Part shown: piece by piece, positions 32,461 through 45,459 of the stretch
How positions within the stretch are numbered: the stretch's first letter is position 1
Layout: each line of letters starts with the position of its first letter
DNA from: Diphasiastrum complanatum
Lineage: Eukaryota > Streptophyta > Lycopodiopsida > Lycopodiales > Lycopodiaceae
Assembly (NCBI GenBank): GCA_029204225.1
Contig: CM055109.1
Span: 36,218,496-36,282,495, forward strand
Length of the DNA: 64,000 nucleotides
Direction: 5' to 3'
Translations under genes and position numbers: made by a program
The notes under the pieces: generated by a model
What the model was told of the DNA's origin: nothing
Seen by the model: only the letters and a program-made list of their open reading frames with translations
The model's database searches: none

Positions 32461-34842
32461 CTCTTACCCATAGGTCAATATGTTTTTTGCCTTCTAATCT
32501 CCAACAATGCATCTCATATGAATTTAAGTTAACACCCCATGCAGCTTTGGTGGTCGCATAATCCTTCTCTAATTGCACATGTAAGTGATACTGGTTGTCA
32601 TCTTGAAGATGTCAAATTTCCCAAAAGAATCTATGTAGAACTTTACAATATACCTTAATCAAATGGTGTCAAAGTTCAATGTGAACTAACCATGATATAA
32701 AAAAAGTATGAAAAGTTTAAACTGTTTTGAGTTTTACTTAGCCAAAAGGATGGTGTGAACATGTGTGTCGGTATCAGAGCAAATCCATGCTATACTGACC
32801 CAAGTGACCCGTATAGAGTAAGGTATGTCACGCACTGCTGTCCATACTCTTGAGCATATCTATGCTTTCCAGTTGTATCTCACCAAGAGTCTAAAGTAAT
32901 CCTGACATGAGTAAGGTAAAGTGTTACCATGAATGTTGTATCTGAATGACATAACATCCACGGTACTATGTAGAAAAGATGCAATTGATACTTAGTAAGG
33001 GATTGCCAGTGTTTATACTAGGTATTAGGGCAGATCCATGCCATTCTAATTTTTTTTAGTATAAACTATGATTCTTATGCATATCCATGCTTTCTAAGAT
33101 CGTATTATTGGAGTCCTTACTATTAGTTTCAGTGACCAAATCTTATTTCAAGGTGCTTTAGTTCGATTTAAATGTGGTCTTATGTCGTTTCTTTTTTTCA
33201 AAAAAGAGAAAAGAGAAGAAAAAAAAAAGTGAACTTGTGTAGAATAGTGATATACCATAGACTATATGGAACCAAAACTACCATAATTACCAAAGCTGCG
33301 AAGAGTTTGTTTAAACTCAGATAAGCGAGGGAATTCTTTCTCTTTTAGATCATAGAAATGCCAAGAGACACACTTTTTTAGCATATAGCTACTGAGAGTT
33401 ATGGAAAAAGTATTTACAGGACATCTTCTGAATATGATAGTTAGCTTGTTTTATGGAGATCCGGTTGGTTTCATACCTTGAGATAATGAGCAATGGGTTC
33501 ATAAATGAACCCATAAGTATCCTAGAGAGGTCGGAGGATAATACAACACAAGATATCATTAGTTTCGTACTGTGAGATCAATGATATATGGACACTTTAA
33601 AGAGAGCACATATGTAACCAAAAATAAGCGTAAAGGTATCCAACCATCCATCGCTGGTTGTTTGAAATTTTGACCTTTATATTATTTGCAAACTCAAGTT
33701 TGACATGGAACACTTTCTACACATGTCTCACACTCAAAGGAGATCATCAGTGTAGCACATCCGGTATAAAGAGAAGTAGCAAGGTATTTCAAGCCATTAG
33801 TCACAATTTAAAGTAAAAAAATTAGAAGATTTGATATTCATTAGAGTACTTGTTTTGTAGAGTTTAGGGTCTATTCAATTTGTTGTGTGAATAAAGTATA
33901 CGCCAGTGTACTGTTGTGTAAAGAATTATGAAAAATAAAGACATTGAAAAAGTCTTTCTTGGTATAAATGATGTAAGAACAAAAATACGTTTTATAGGAA
34001 AAATGAAAAAGACATTTTAGACACTATTGTTTTTAGGAGATGGAACTATAGAAGCTTTTGTAACCTACAAATTGATTTTGCACAAGATATTCCTTCTAAG
34101 TGGCAAAAATTGACTTTTTCTAAATCATATTGCATCTATAATCATTTGATAGTTACAACCTATCAAAAACCATGTTCTCAAAATAGATTTTTATCACTCA
34201 ACATAGGTACAAATATCAACAAAATCAACTTGTTGCTTCGAATATCTCTTCTAAAGAAACTATGATTCAAGTTCTCTTGAAGAAGAATAAAAAAAAAACA
34301 AGTTGTGTGCTCACTCCAAAAACATCAAGCTCGCTTGCTAATACAATAGGCCCTAATTTTTTCTTTTGAATACATTGCTTCGAAGGTTTTGATCATGATC
34401 TTTCATCAATTATTGCTTTGCTCCCCACATATATAGCAATCTTCCCCTACTTGAGCTGCAAACATTAAAGATCACATTTGATTCAACTCTTTTAAAACAA
34501 TGTTAGAAAATTGAACATGGTATAATTTCTTTTGTGGATTTGCACTTATCATACAAAGAAAACTACTCTATGAGTGTCTCATTATTGCATGCTCATTGTT
34601 GCATGTTGCTCCTTGTAGTAAATCTATTTTTCACCAAATCCTTGTGTGATATATGAATTTGAAACAACATTCCTATGATTGAAAAATGGAATCTCCAATT
34701 TTCTAAATGTCATCTAGCCAAATGTTACATGACAATCTTGTCAATTGTCTTATGAATTGGACATAACTTGTGTAGGTGAAAAATATAGTTGATTCAACCT
34801 CTAGTAGTTGCTCACATATCATTCACATTATATATGAATTGT
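32461..34842. other. Non-coding stretch with a duplicated pattern of about 261 bp
   Basis: No gene. GGTATCAGAGCAAATCCATG at about 32769 and GGTATTAGGGCAGATCCATG at about 33029 begin two diverged copies of one unit, each with GCATATCYATGCTTTC about 100 bp later. The area 33480-33670 is related to 12960-13150. The rest is AT-rich without recognisable features. Element A starts at 34843. Confidence 0.45.
34838..34842. repeat. Target-site duplication ATTGT (left of A)
   Basis: ATTGT at 34838-34842 and 41274-41278 flank the termini of element A exactly. Confidence 0.97.
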
Positions 34843-35497
34843 TGTGAAAAATACAGATCCTAAGTGGATCTAAACTCCAAGATCATTGGCTTGAATGCTT
34901 GCACTCCAAACTACATAAGCTAGGAATTGGCAACACATTCTATGCTACCTAGAATGCAAAGAACTTGATCAAAAAGCATTTATCACAAATGGAAACTTCC
35001 ATAAACATCAAGTGCGGCCCAAAATAGCATTATACAGTCCATAATACATCAGCCTATCACTTTTGGAAAGCACCTAAGATCATACACAATAGCTTGAAGA
35101 CAATACACACAACAATGCTCTCAATGGAGGAAGAAACAATGACAATGATCTATTGATCTCAATGAAGCATACAAAAGGTTTCTCCAACCTGTTCTCCACG
35201 ACTTCCCTACTATTTATGGATGAGGAAGATGACTCTCTCTCCTCTCTCTAGAAGGTACTTGACCCTAGATATTCCCTATATAGGAAAAATAGCTAAAAAT
35301 GGCTTATATGACCAAAATACATCAAAATGGTCTCATTTTGAAGGGTATGAAGTTTGACACTTCATCATACTGAAAAAATACAGTAAATAAAAACATTGTG
35401 GCCTGGTTCACACGTGTGAAACTCCAGAACCAAAACTATTTACAATTTTAGCCAATTTAGGCCTCAAACTAGCTAGGAAATGTTGACAATTTTCACA
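34843..35497 (-). repeat. 3' LTR of element A
   Basis: TGTGAAAAATACAG...GACAATTTTCACA on the plus strand. Contains TTCACACGTGTGAA (35407-35420), a TATATA at 35277-35282 and a CT-rich tract. The gag-pol stop codon lies inside it (35493-35495). Confidence 0.97.
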
Positions 35498-38400
35498 CTC
35501 CCTCTTCAACATTGGATGCTAGTTTCAACATAGTCTTTGAGCACATTCCAAGATTAGATCTATGCATTAAATATAGGTCCTTTCCCAATGGTTTGGTGAA
35601 GATATCAGCCACACACTCCTTTGAAGAGACATGTTGAAGCTCCACCTCTTTGGCAATGACTTGATCTCTCACAAAATGGTGAGCAATCTCAATGTGCTTG
35701 CTCCTTGCATGAAAAACAGGATTGCTTGCCAAGCTTTGGGCTGAAAGGTTATCACAAAGTATGATTGGAGTCTTCTCTGGTTCCAGCAAGTGAAGATCCA
35801 ATAACATCCTCTTGATCCAAAGAATCTCCTTGGTGCATGTTGTTAATGCCTTGTACTCGGCTTCGGTGGAAGATAGAGAGATAGTTGGTTGCTTCTTTGA
35901 TAGCCATGAGACCACTCCATCTCCAAGATAGATTGCAAAGGCACTTGTTGACTTCCTATCCATTTGATCACCTGCAAAATCTGAATCTGAAAATCCACAA
36001 AGGTTAGGTGTAGTACCTCCATACAAGATGCCAAAATCTCTAGATCCCGAGATGTATCTAAGTACTCTCTTTCCTAGCTTCCAATGAGCCTCACTAGGAT
36101 CTTGCATAAATTGACTTAGTTTACCAACCACAAAGCTTAGATCAGGTCTTGTGATGGTTAACCATATAAGAGATCCTATTAGCTTTCTATAGAGAGTAAT
36201 GTCCTTGAAGGATCTTTCATTACTTCTTGTAGTTAGCTTTACATTTGATTCCATAGGAGTAGAAACAACTTTACAATCTTCCATATGAAACCTTTTTAGA
36301 ATAGAGTTAACATACTTTTCTTGACATATGAATGTAGATTTAGAAGTTCTAATAATCTCTATTCCTAAGATATAATGAAGTTTACCAAGATCTTGAATTT
36401 CAAACTCTCTTTTGAGTGCCATCTTGATTTCATCTATATCTAGATTGTTACCACCACTTAAGATAATGTCATCAACATAGATCAAAAGTAAAGTGATATC
36501 ATTTTCATTCAATCTAAAGTAGAGAGAATGATCATACTCACTCATAACAAAGTTTTGAGAAAGTAAGAAGGAATTGAGCTTAGCATACCAACTCCTTGGT
36601 GCTTGCTTTAGCCCATACAAACTCTTTTGGAGATAGCACACATGATTAGGCTCATCATGTGAAACATAGCCCTCGGGTTGCTCCATGTAAATATCTTCTT
36701 CAAGATCACCATTCAAGAAGGCATTAGTAACATCCATTTGCCACATATCCCAATCATAAAGAGTTGCAAGAGAGATTAGGATTCGAATAGTTACCATCTT
36801 TGCCACGGGTGCAAAGGTCTCATCATAGTCAATACCATATTCTTGAGCATACCCCTTTGCCACCAACCTTGCCTTGTACTTGTTGATTGATCCATCTTGA
36901 TTTGTCTTGATCTTGAAGATCCACTTACAACCAATTGCCTTCTTGTCCTTTGGAAGCTTTACCAACCTCCATGTGTTGCTTTTGATGAGTGCTTGATGCT
37001 CATGATCCATGGCTTGGATCCATTCCTTCTTTTGAATTGATTCACCTACACAAGTTGGTTCATCAAAAGAGGTAAGAAAAGCAAAGTTAGAGTTGTCCAC
37101 CACTTGCTTTCCTTTTTCATCATAGGTTAGCCTTGATGGCTTAGCCCTTTGCCTTTGAGTCTTCCTTGAAGTTTGCTTTGGAGTGGCATCTCCATCTTCA
37201 TCCAAGACATCTTGCACATCATGATGATTAGTAGGCACATCAACATCAACATCAACAACATTGGAAACATTCTCTTCATGAAAGATGACATCCCTACTTA
37301 TGACAACTTTCTTTGTAGAAGGAATGTACACTTTGTAAGCCTTGCTTACTTCACTATAGCCAACAAACACACCCTTCTTTGATGAAGGATCTTCTTTAGT
37401 TCTATCATCAAGTGTGATATTGACAAAACATGTACATCCAAAGATCCTACAATGCTTGACACTCGGCCTTCTACCATAAAGAACCTCATGAGGAGTTTTA
37501 CCATCCAAGGAAGCACTTGTCCATCTATTACATAGATAGTTAGCACATGCTAAAGCTTCCCCCCAAAAAGACTTAGCAAGATTAGCATGTAGTCTCATTG
37601 CCTTGGCACATTCACAAAGGGTTCTATTCTTCCTCTCGGCCACTCCATTCTGTTGTGGAGTCCTAGGACTAGACATCTCCCTCTTAATCCCATGTGCTAT
37701 ACAAAAGTCTTTGAACCTATTTGAGGTGTATTCCCCTCCATTATCAGATCTTAAGCATTTGATCTTTGTATTGAATTGGTTTTCCATTTCATTCTTGAAC
37801 TTGACAAATGCAGCAAACACTTCATCCTTACTTTTAAGAAGATAGATCCAAGTATACCTACTAAAGTCATCAATGAAAGTTGCATACATCTTTGCCCCAC
37901 CATTGCTAGTTGTACTAGAAGAATGAATATCAGAATGCACAAGTTGAAAAGCTTCTTTAGATCTAGAAGTAGATCTAGAATAAGCAAGTCTATGAGATTT
38001 GGACAAGGCACAATGTTCACAAACACTATTGTTTGCAACAAGACTTTTAGGGAGACCAAGAACAAGCTCTTTCTTTGCCATTACCTCCAAAGATTTGAAG
38101 TTGGGATGGCCCAACCTCTTGTGCCAAACTTCTTGGTTTGTCAATTGCTCCCTAGCCATACATCCTTCATGATTAGAGATCACACATGCATCAAGCTTGA
38201 AAAGTTTACCATGCCTCCTACCTTGAGCAATCAAGGATCCACATTTACTTATCAAACATGCATCTCCAATGAACTCCACATCAAGTCCTTTGTCAATCAT
38301 TTGACTTACACTAAGCAAATTCTTAGTGATTGAAGGAATGTACAAAACATTTTCAAGATTTGCTTTCCTATTTGTTGAAAGGGAAATAGGAATAGTGCCT

Positions 38401-39446
38401 ATGCCTTTGATGTCACATTGACCATCATTTGCAGTGTAGATGATGTTACCTTCTCCCTCATAAGACAATAAGGATGTAAAGTATTCCTTATGTCTTGTCA
38501 TGTGAGATGAGGCTCCACTATCAATCCACCAAGGATCATTATCATCTATGTTGGCTAACAAACTTGAAGTCATAACAAGTGATTCACATGTGTTATGTTC
38601 TTCCTCATCTATTGTAAGATTTCCTTGCCTCTCTCCTTGCTCTCTTTTCTTCTTATAACATTCATTTGCAAAATGACCTTTTATCCCACAATAAAAGCAC
38701 TTGAACTTTGACTTATTGTTCTTAGTAGAAGAGGAAGAGGAAGAGTGATCATCATGATCAAAGTTACCACCTTTGGACCATTTCCCTTTGCCTTTACCTT
38801 TGCCCTTGAATTTGCCTTTTGTGAAGAAAGCCTCTTCACCTCCACCTTGCAAGGATGCACCATCAAGCTTTGATTGCAACCTATGTTCTTCAGCCAATAA
38901 GATTTCTTGCAAGTCAACCACACTTGGCAAGACTCTTTGAATGGCAAAACTTTGCACAAGGTTAGCATGTTCATTTAGCAAACCATTCAACATAACTTGG
39001 ACTATTTCACCATCTTTTATGTTCTCATCAATGCATGCTAAATCATCACTTAGGGACTTAACTCTCAAGATAAATGCATGAGCACTTTCACCCTCTCTTT
39101 GCCTACTAGAAAATATTTGTCTCCTTAGGGTCAATACCCTAGATGTGGACTTTGATTCAAAGAGCTTCTTTAAGGCATTCCATGCCTCACTTGCACTTTG
39201 ACACTTTCCAACTTCCTTGAGAAGTTCATTTGTAACATTCATTTTAATGATATGAAGAGCCCTTTTGGCCTTCTTATCAAACCTTTGTTGCTCTTGAAGT
39301 GTGAGAGGTCTCTCTTCAATTTCTGCAACTATGTCCATGAGTTCATTCAACTCAAGTAAGGACTCCATCCTCACTTTCCAAGTAGAGTAGTTTGATGAAC
39401 TCAACCTTTCACTAGACTCTAGCATGATCCCACCATTGGAAGCCAT
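35493..39446 (-). CDS. Gag-Pol polyprotein of copia element A (1317 aa)
   Basis: A single frame from ATG at 39446 (MASNGGIMLE). Gag core with NYSTWKVRMESL at 19-30, a Lys/Gly run at 211-225 and a CCHC knuckle C250-C253-H258-C263. Aspartic protease WWIDSGASSHM with Asp309. Integrase: zinc residues H442, H447, C476, C479; catalytic D506, D568 and E604, with 35 residues between D568 and E604. RT: GCKWIFKIKTNQDGS at about 839, QMDVTNAFLNG (Asp905) and YVDD at 990-993. RNase H: FSDSDFAG (Asp1154/1156), STEAEYKAL (Glu1195) and CDN (Asp1232). All catalytic residues are present. Protease presumably cleaves the chain into mature parts; the surplus of Gag over Pol cannot come from frameshifting here. 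The last codons read through the polypurine tract. Confidence 0.97.
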   Translation of the reverse strand: MASNGGIMLESSERLSSSNYSTWKVRMESLLELNELMDIVAEIEERPLTLQEQQRFDKKAKRALHIIKMNVTNELLKEVGKCQSASEAWNALKKLFESKSTSRVLTLRRQIFSSRQREGESAHAFILRVKSLSDDLACIDENIKDGEIVQVMLNGLLNEHANLVQSFAIQRVLPSVVDLQEILLAEEHRLQSKLDGASLQGGGEEAFFTKGKFKGKGKGKGKWSKGGNFDHDDHSSSSSSTKNNKSKFKCFYCGIKGHFANECYKKKREQGERQGNLTIDEEEHNTCESLVMTSSLLANIDDNDPWWIDSGASSHMTRHKEYFTSLLSYEGEGNIIYTANDGQCDIKGIGTIPISLSTNRKANLENVLYIPSITKNLLSVSQMIDKGLDVEFIGDACLISKCGSLIAQGRRHGKLFKLDACVISNHEGCMAREQLTNQEVWHKRLGHPNFKSLEVMAKKELVLGLPKSLVANNSVCEHCALSKSHRLAYSRSTSRSKEAFQLVHSDIHSSSTTSNGGAKMYATFIDDFSRYTWIYLLKSKDEVFAAFVKFKNEMENQFNTKIKCLRSDNGGEYTSNRFKDFCIAHGIKREMSSPRTPQQNGVAERKNRTLCECAKAMRLHANLAKSFWGEALACANYLCNRWTSASLDGKTPHEVLYGRRPSVKHCRIFGCTCFVNITLDDRTKEDPSSKKGVFVGYSEVSKAYKVYIPSTKKVVISRDVIFHEENVSNVVDVDVDVPTNHHDVQDVLDEDGDATPKQTSRKTQRQRAKPSRLTYDEKGKQVVDNSNFAFLTSFDEPTCVGESIQKKEWIQAMDHEHQALIKSNTWRLVKLPKDKKAIGCKWIFKIKTNQDGSINKYKARLVAKGYAQEYGIDYDETFAPVAKMVTIRILISLATLYDWDMWQMDVTNAFLNGDLEEDIYMEQPEGYVSHDEPNHVCYLQKSLYGLKQAPRSWYAKLNSFLLSQNFVMSEYDHSLYFRLNENDITLLLIYVDDIILSGGNNLDIDEIKMALKREFEIQDLGKLHYILGIEIIRTSKSTFICQEKYVNSILKRFHMEDCKVVSTPMESNVKLTTRSNERSFKDITLYRKLIGSLIWLTITRPDLSFVVGKLSQFMQDPSEAHWKLGKRVLRYISGSRDFGILYGGTTPNLCGFSDSDFAGDQMDRKSTSAFAIYLGDGVVSWLSKKQPTISLSSTEAEYKALTTCTKEILWIKRMLLDLHLLEPEKTPIILCDNLSAQSLASNPVFHARSKHIEIAHHFVRDQVIAKEVELQHVSSKECVADIFTKPLGKDLYLMHRSNLGMCSKTMLKLASNVEEGV
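35498..35509 (-). other. Polypurine tract of element A
   Basis: Minus strand GAAGAGGGAG directly before the 3' LTR; it also encodes the last residues (VEEGV) of the polyprotein. Confidence 0.9.
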
Positions 39447-40606
39447 GATTCTAATGTTTCTTCAACTTTTAGGTTCTGACCTAAAGCACTTAGCACTCAC
39501 TTTTCTCTCAACAAATGATAGATAAAGAGATCTATGAAGATTTAGGACCCTAAAACACTTCTATCTTGAACCTAGATGGTTTCCAAGCATAGAAAGGAAG
39601 ATTGAAACACATGCAACACTTTGCACACACTAAGAATGGATTACAAAATCAAACCAACCTGAACACACTCTTGCTTAAGCTCTCAAACTTTCCAGCAAGT
39701 GACCAAATCAAGTTATGGTGTGAAGAGTTACTTGCATTCTTAGAAAATACCCAAAACTAGGATGCCAAGATTACCTAGTAATGAACAAACTTGATCAACA
39801 TATGATCAACACACTAAGATATTGATTCAACCTGTAAAACCACATGTAAACCACACTTCTAAAAGTTTATAAACTCCAGCAAGTGATAAATACAAGATTT
39901 AGAGGTGAATGAATGAGCACACTTAGTGAATCACAAGACTAGCTTCACTATCTTGTCAAATCTTGGTGTTTAGATGTAGATCTAAGATCACTTCACATGA
40001 GAATGTTCCTCAACCTGTTAAGAACCTGAAAACACACTTGCATAATGGTTAACACCTTCCAGCAAATGCTCCAATCAAATTACATAAGGAGAGTTACTTA
40101 CATGCTCAACAAAGTACACCAAAATTTATGCCAAAATTGATGACAATCTTTACAATATGCTCTTCACAATGGAGCTTACAATATGTTCACCCAAAAAAGG
40201 GGATCTTTCATCCAAATGGGAGCTTTGCTCAGCCTTTAGGAGAATTACAACTCACTCAAAAGAGCATTTGTCATCCACTTAAGGAGAAGTTTCATCCACT
40301 TAAGGAGAGTGTTCATCCAAGAATGGAGATTGTCAACAATAGGATTGAAAAGAACATTGTTAGTATTGAATATGCACAAGCCTCACAATCACAAATGATT
40401 AGGTGTTATGATCTGATCCAAAATAGTTTCTTTTCAGCCTCTGATCTTCAATAGACCTGAAATATGCTTTTGATCCACAAGTTCAACTCACAAAACAAAG
40501 GTTAGTAAGATTTGATCAACAAAGCAATGCAAAATCATGCTAGAACTTGATCAAACATCCAAATATCACCAAAAATGGAATACTTACTGTAAATAGAAGC
40601 CAACCA
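39447..40606 (-). other. Leader of element A
   Basis: About 1160 bp between primer site and gag ATG. The only notable open frame, 108 codons on the plus strand (40128-40454) with repeated HPLKE/HPK phrases, is antisense and comes from a short internal repeat (CATCCACTTAAGGAGA around 40270-40310). I do not treat it as a gene. Confidence 0.7.
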
Positions 40607-40618
40607 GCTCTGATACCA
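40607..40618 (-). other. Primer-binding site of element A
   Basis: Minus strand TGGTATCAGAGC abutting the 5' LTR with no spacer; complementary to initiator tRNA-Met. Confidence 0.97.
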
Positions 40619-41273
40619 TGTGAAAAATACAGATCCTAAGTGGATCTAAACTCCAAGATCATTGGCTTGAATGCTTGCACTCCAAACTACATAAGCTAGG
40701 AATTGGCAACACATTCTATGCTACCTAGAATGCAAAGAACTTGATCAAAAAGCATTTATCACAAATGGAAACTTCCATAAACATCAAGTGCGGCCCAAAA
40801 TAGCATTATACAGTCCATAATACATCAGCCTATCACTTTTGGAAAGCACCTAAGATCATACACAATAGCTTGAAGACAATACACACAACAATGCTCTCAA
40901 TGGAGGAAGAAACAATGACAATGATCTATTGATCTCAATGAAGCATACAAAAGGTTTCTCCAACCTGTTCTCCACGACTTCCCTACTATTTATGGATGAG
41001 GAAGATGACTCTCTCTCCTCTCTCTAGAAGGTACTTGACCCTAGATATTCCCTATATAGGAAAAATAGCTAAAAATGGCTTATATGACCAAAATACATCA
41101 AAATGGTCTCATTTTGAAGGGTATGAAGTTTGACACTTCATCATACTGAAAAAATACAGTAAATAAAAACATTGTGGCCTGGTTCACACGTGTGAAACTC
41201 CAGAACCAAAACTATTTACAATTTTAGCCAATTTAGGCCTCAAACTAGCTAGGAAATGTTGACAATTTTCACA
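40619..41273 (-). repeat. 5' LTR of element A with promoter signals
   Basis: Same as the left LTR as far as I can read. Sense strand is minus: the palindrome TTCACACGTGTGAA (41183-41196, CACGTG core) lies upstream of the TATATA at 41053-41058, a layout expected of a U3 promoter, with a CT-rich tract just downstream. Confidence 0.95.
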
Positions 41274-42361
<1,088 letters not shown>

Positions 42362-43133
42362 TTACCATAAGATCCTATGGCTAGAGCATAATCTAGAATG
42401 CTACTGATCAAGCTTCATTAAGACCCCATCAAAAGGGAAAGTACACAAGCAGAAATATGTATGAAGAACACACCAATCTAGAGTTAGAGAGAGAATAGAA
42501 TTACAAGCAGAATAGTGTGAGATCCAATTTTGACATTATGACACCAAGATAGCTTGATTCATCATTGACAATATGAGAGAACCTCATGTACATACATAGG
42601 AGAGGATGTAGCTCGTGGTACTACTAGCATGCAACCACATTTAGCCACCTCAAAGAGTGTAATCTACCAGAATATTGACACTTAATAATATGCATGCAAA
42701 GATTGCACCTAACTTCTACCTAATTTCTACAAATGATAATTTCTCAACTAGTTATGTACAATTGTACATGCACGTGTCCATTACTACTTTTGCATGTTTT
42801 GCATGTCGCAATGGAAACTTAGGACACAATGCTCTTGAACTACCTCGAGTTCCTACTAGTCCAAATTTGGCCATTTCTATGTTTTGCATGTCATATTTGA
42901 CCAATCTAGACATTGAGAATATCACAAATAACAATTTGACTCAAATGCATGAGACATAGCTCGAGTTTCAACATGGTAAAGAATGATATTTACAACTTGT
43001 AAATGTACATGTATGATGAAAAACTTCATCAACCCCTATAGTAAAGTTGAATGGCTTTTTATTCTTCACAAAACGCCGCTTGAAGCTCAAAAAATATTCC
43101 AAAAGAAAATGTTTAATTAGAAATCTATGTCTA
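42362..43133. repeat. Dispersed repeat R1, copy 2
   Basis: About 770 bp homologous to 13493-14161, including the stretch of about 90 bp (42812-42902) missing from copy 1. It is not preceded by the 5S-like segment seen before copy 1. No coding motif. Confidence 0.75.
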
Positions 43134-43138
43134 TCTGT

Positions 43139-44386
43139 TCAAATGACATGGCCAAACTTTTCAGAGATAAATTTTTTGAAACGGTTAAAAGTGTAACATT
43201 GACAAGAATGAAGGTTGTCTATATCAAATTGGCAAGAAAACATCATAAGGAAAATACCATTCACTTTTAACACTTGGTAGATAAGTCCAACCCAAGGTAA
43301 TATCATAAAAGAGTTCGTCAACAGTACCAAAATTTTTGTGTGAAACGTGAGCGTGAAAATGCTTCACATGGATAAACTCAAATACTCTATTTTGGTATCA
43401 TAAATGCAAAAACAGTCTTCCTAAGTCGCTACTAGTGTAAAATTAGAGAAGTCCGATTGCTGACACACTGATTTGTCTTCTAATTGTTCCTTTTTCGTCT
43501 TGCACATCGATTAGGATCTGTATTGATAAGTCATCATTGTTGCCACTACTCTGTCCTTCCTTTGCTTTGAAATTTGAGCCATGTTTTTTCTTTTCGATTG
43601 CTGAACCAAAAATGACTGAGTTTGGATTGTTCAAATTAAAAGAGCCTGTCCTTTTGTTTGAGTTCTGAAAGTACTTGTTTTGGAGGAAAAACTGGGATGT
43701 TTTAAAAGGTTCTCTATTTCTCGGATATTTTTTCCCAAAGGTGCAATTAATTTGGCGGAGGAGTCTTTGGCAAGTAAAATAGAGGCATCAGTCATGTATT
43801 TGTAAATAAAGATAAAAGTAATATGTGATTTTACCACATCCCTAGCAGGTTTATTTAGCCACATGAAAAAAGCGTTAATCGGATTTTGGAGGGAAGCACC
43901 AGGAAAAAATTTGGCAAGGTTATTCATACTGAAGCAGATAGCATGATAAAACCAAATGATGGAAGAGCTATTTTTACACTTTTCAGCACATCTACATTTG
44001 AAGAAGGGTCTTTTCCAGTTTCAGATTCTGGCTTTGTGTAAGTTCATTCTATTGAAGCCAGTCTTAAAGTGTCCTCTGGTCCTGGCCCAAACTTGCTTAG
44101 AGAGGCAACGAGAGGGTTCAAATTTGTTCATGCGAATAATGGTATCAAAAGAAATGGAGATCTCAAGTGAAGAATTTTTGTGTAGAGCGGCCAATATGCA
44201 GACTTCTATTTCTTTTGCTGCAGATGACTCATCAGAATCCAAAGGTCAATAGGTATAGGTGCAAGGAAATTAACAGAATGGAGACTCCAGAGCTTGTAAA
44301 AAGTAAGAGTGGATTTATACTCAATGATTCTAGCAGAAACAAAAGGGACTTGGCAGTTTTTGGATAGGCAGAAATCATAAGAGGAG
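43139..44386 (-). pseudogene. Unidentified minus-strand ORF fragments
   Basis: Minus-strand frames at 44242-44021 (73 codons), 43927-43631 (98 codons) and 43634-43443 (63 codons) lie in consistent order and could be pieces of one old protein. The middle one is the most protein-like: SLQNPINAFFMWLNKPARDV followed by an aromatic/Ile-rich segment and KDSSAKLIAPLGKNIREIENLL. I recognise no family and no catalytic motif. Stops and frame changes separate them, so this is at best a decayed gene or element. Confidence 0.3.
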
Positions 44387-45249
<863 letters not shown>

Positions 45250-45459
45250 GGGTCCACGGCCCAAAGTAGTGTCGGTCCCTCGGCACTAGGCTGCAACTGT
45301 CGTGAAGGGGCGCTGTTGTTGGTTCTTTTATTGCTGGGACATGGGTGCTTCAGGAAAAGCGTGGATAAAATTCGCTTACGTAAAACCTGAGGTTTTATTG
45401 GATGATGGCGATCAACAAGAACTTGGACTTGCCAGATTTTCAATAATACCCATAAGGGT

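Larger units (their letters stand above)
34843..41273 (-). mobile_element. Copia element A, complete and apparently intact (6431 bp)
   Basis: Minus-strand element. Its LTRs are 655 bp each (34843-35497 and 40619-41273); reading them side by side I see no difference. It has perfect 8-bp terminal inverted repeats TGTGAAAA/TTTTCACA, a perfect initiator-tRNA-Met primer site, a polypurine tract, a single 1317-codon gag-pol ORF and the ATTGT target duplication. Nothing needed for transposition is visibly missing. This is the youngest element in the window and a candidate for current activity. Confidence 0.97.

Noticed and set aside
37776-38333. 185-codon plus-strand ORF inside element A
   Set aside because: It is antisense to the intact gag-pol ORF, with no motif of its own.
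40128-40454. 108-codon ORF with HPLKE-type repeats in the leader of element A
   Set aside because: It is antisense, arises from a short nucleotide repeat, and is in an untranslated leader.
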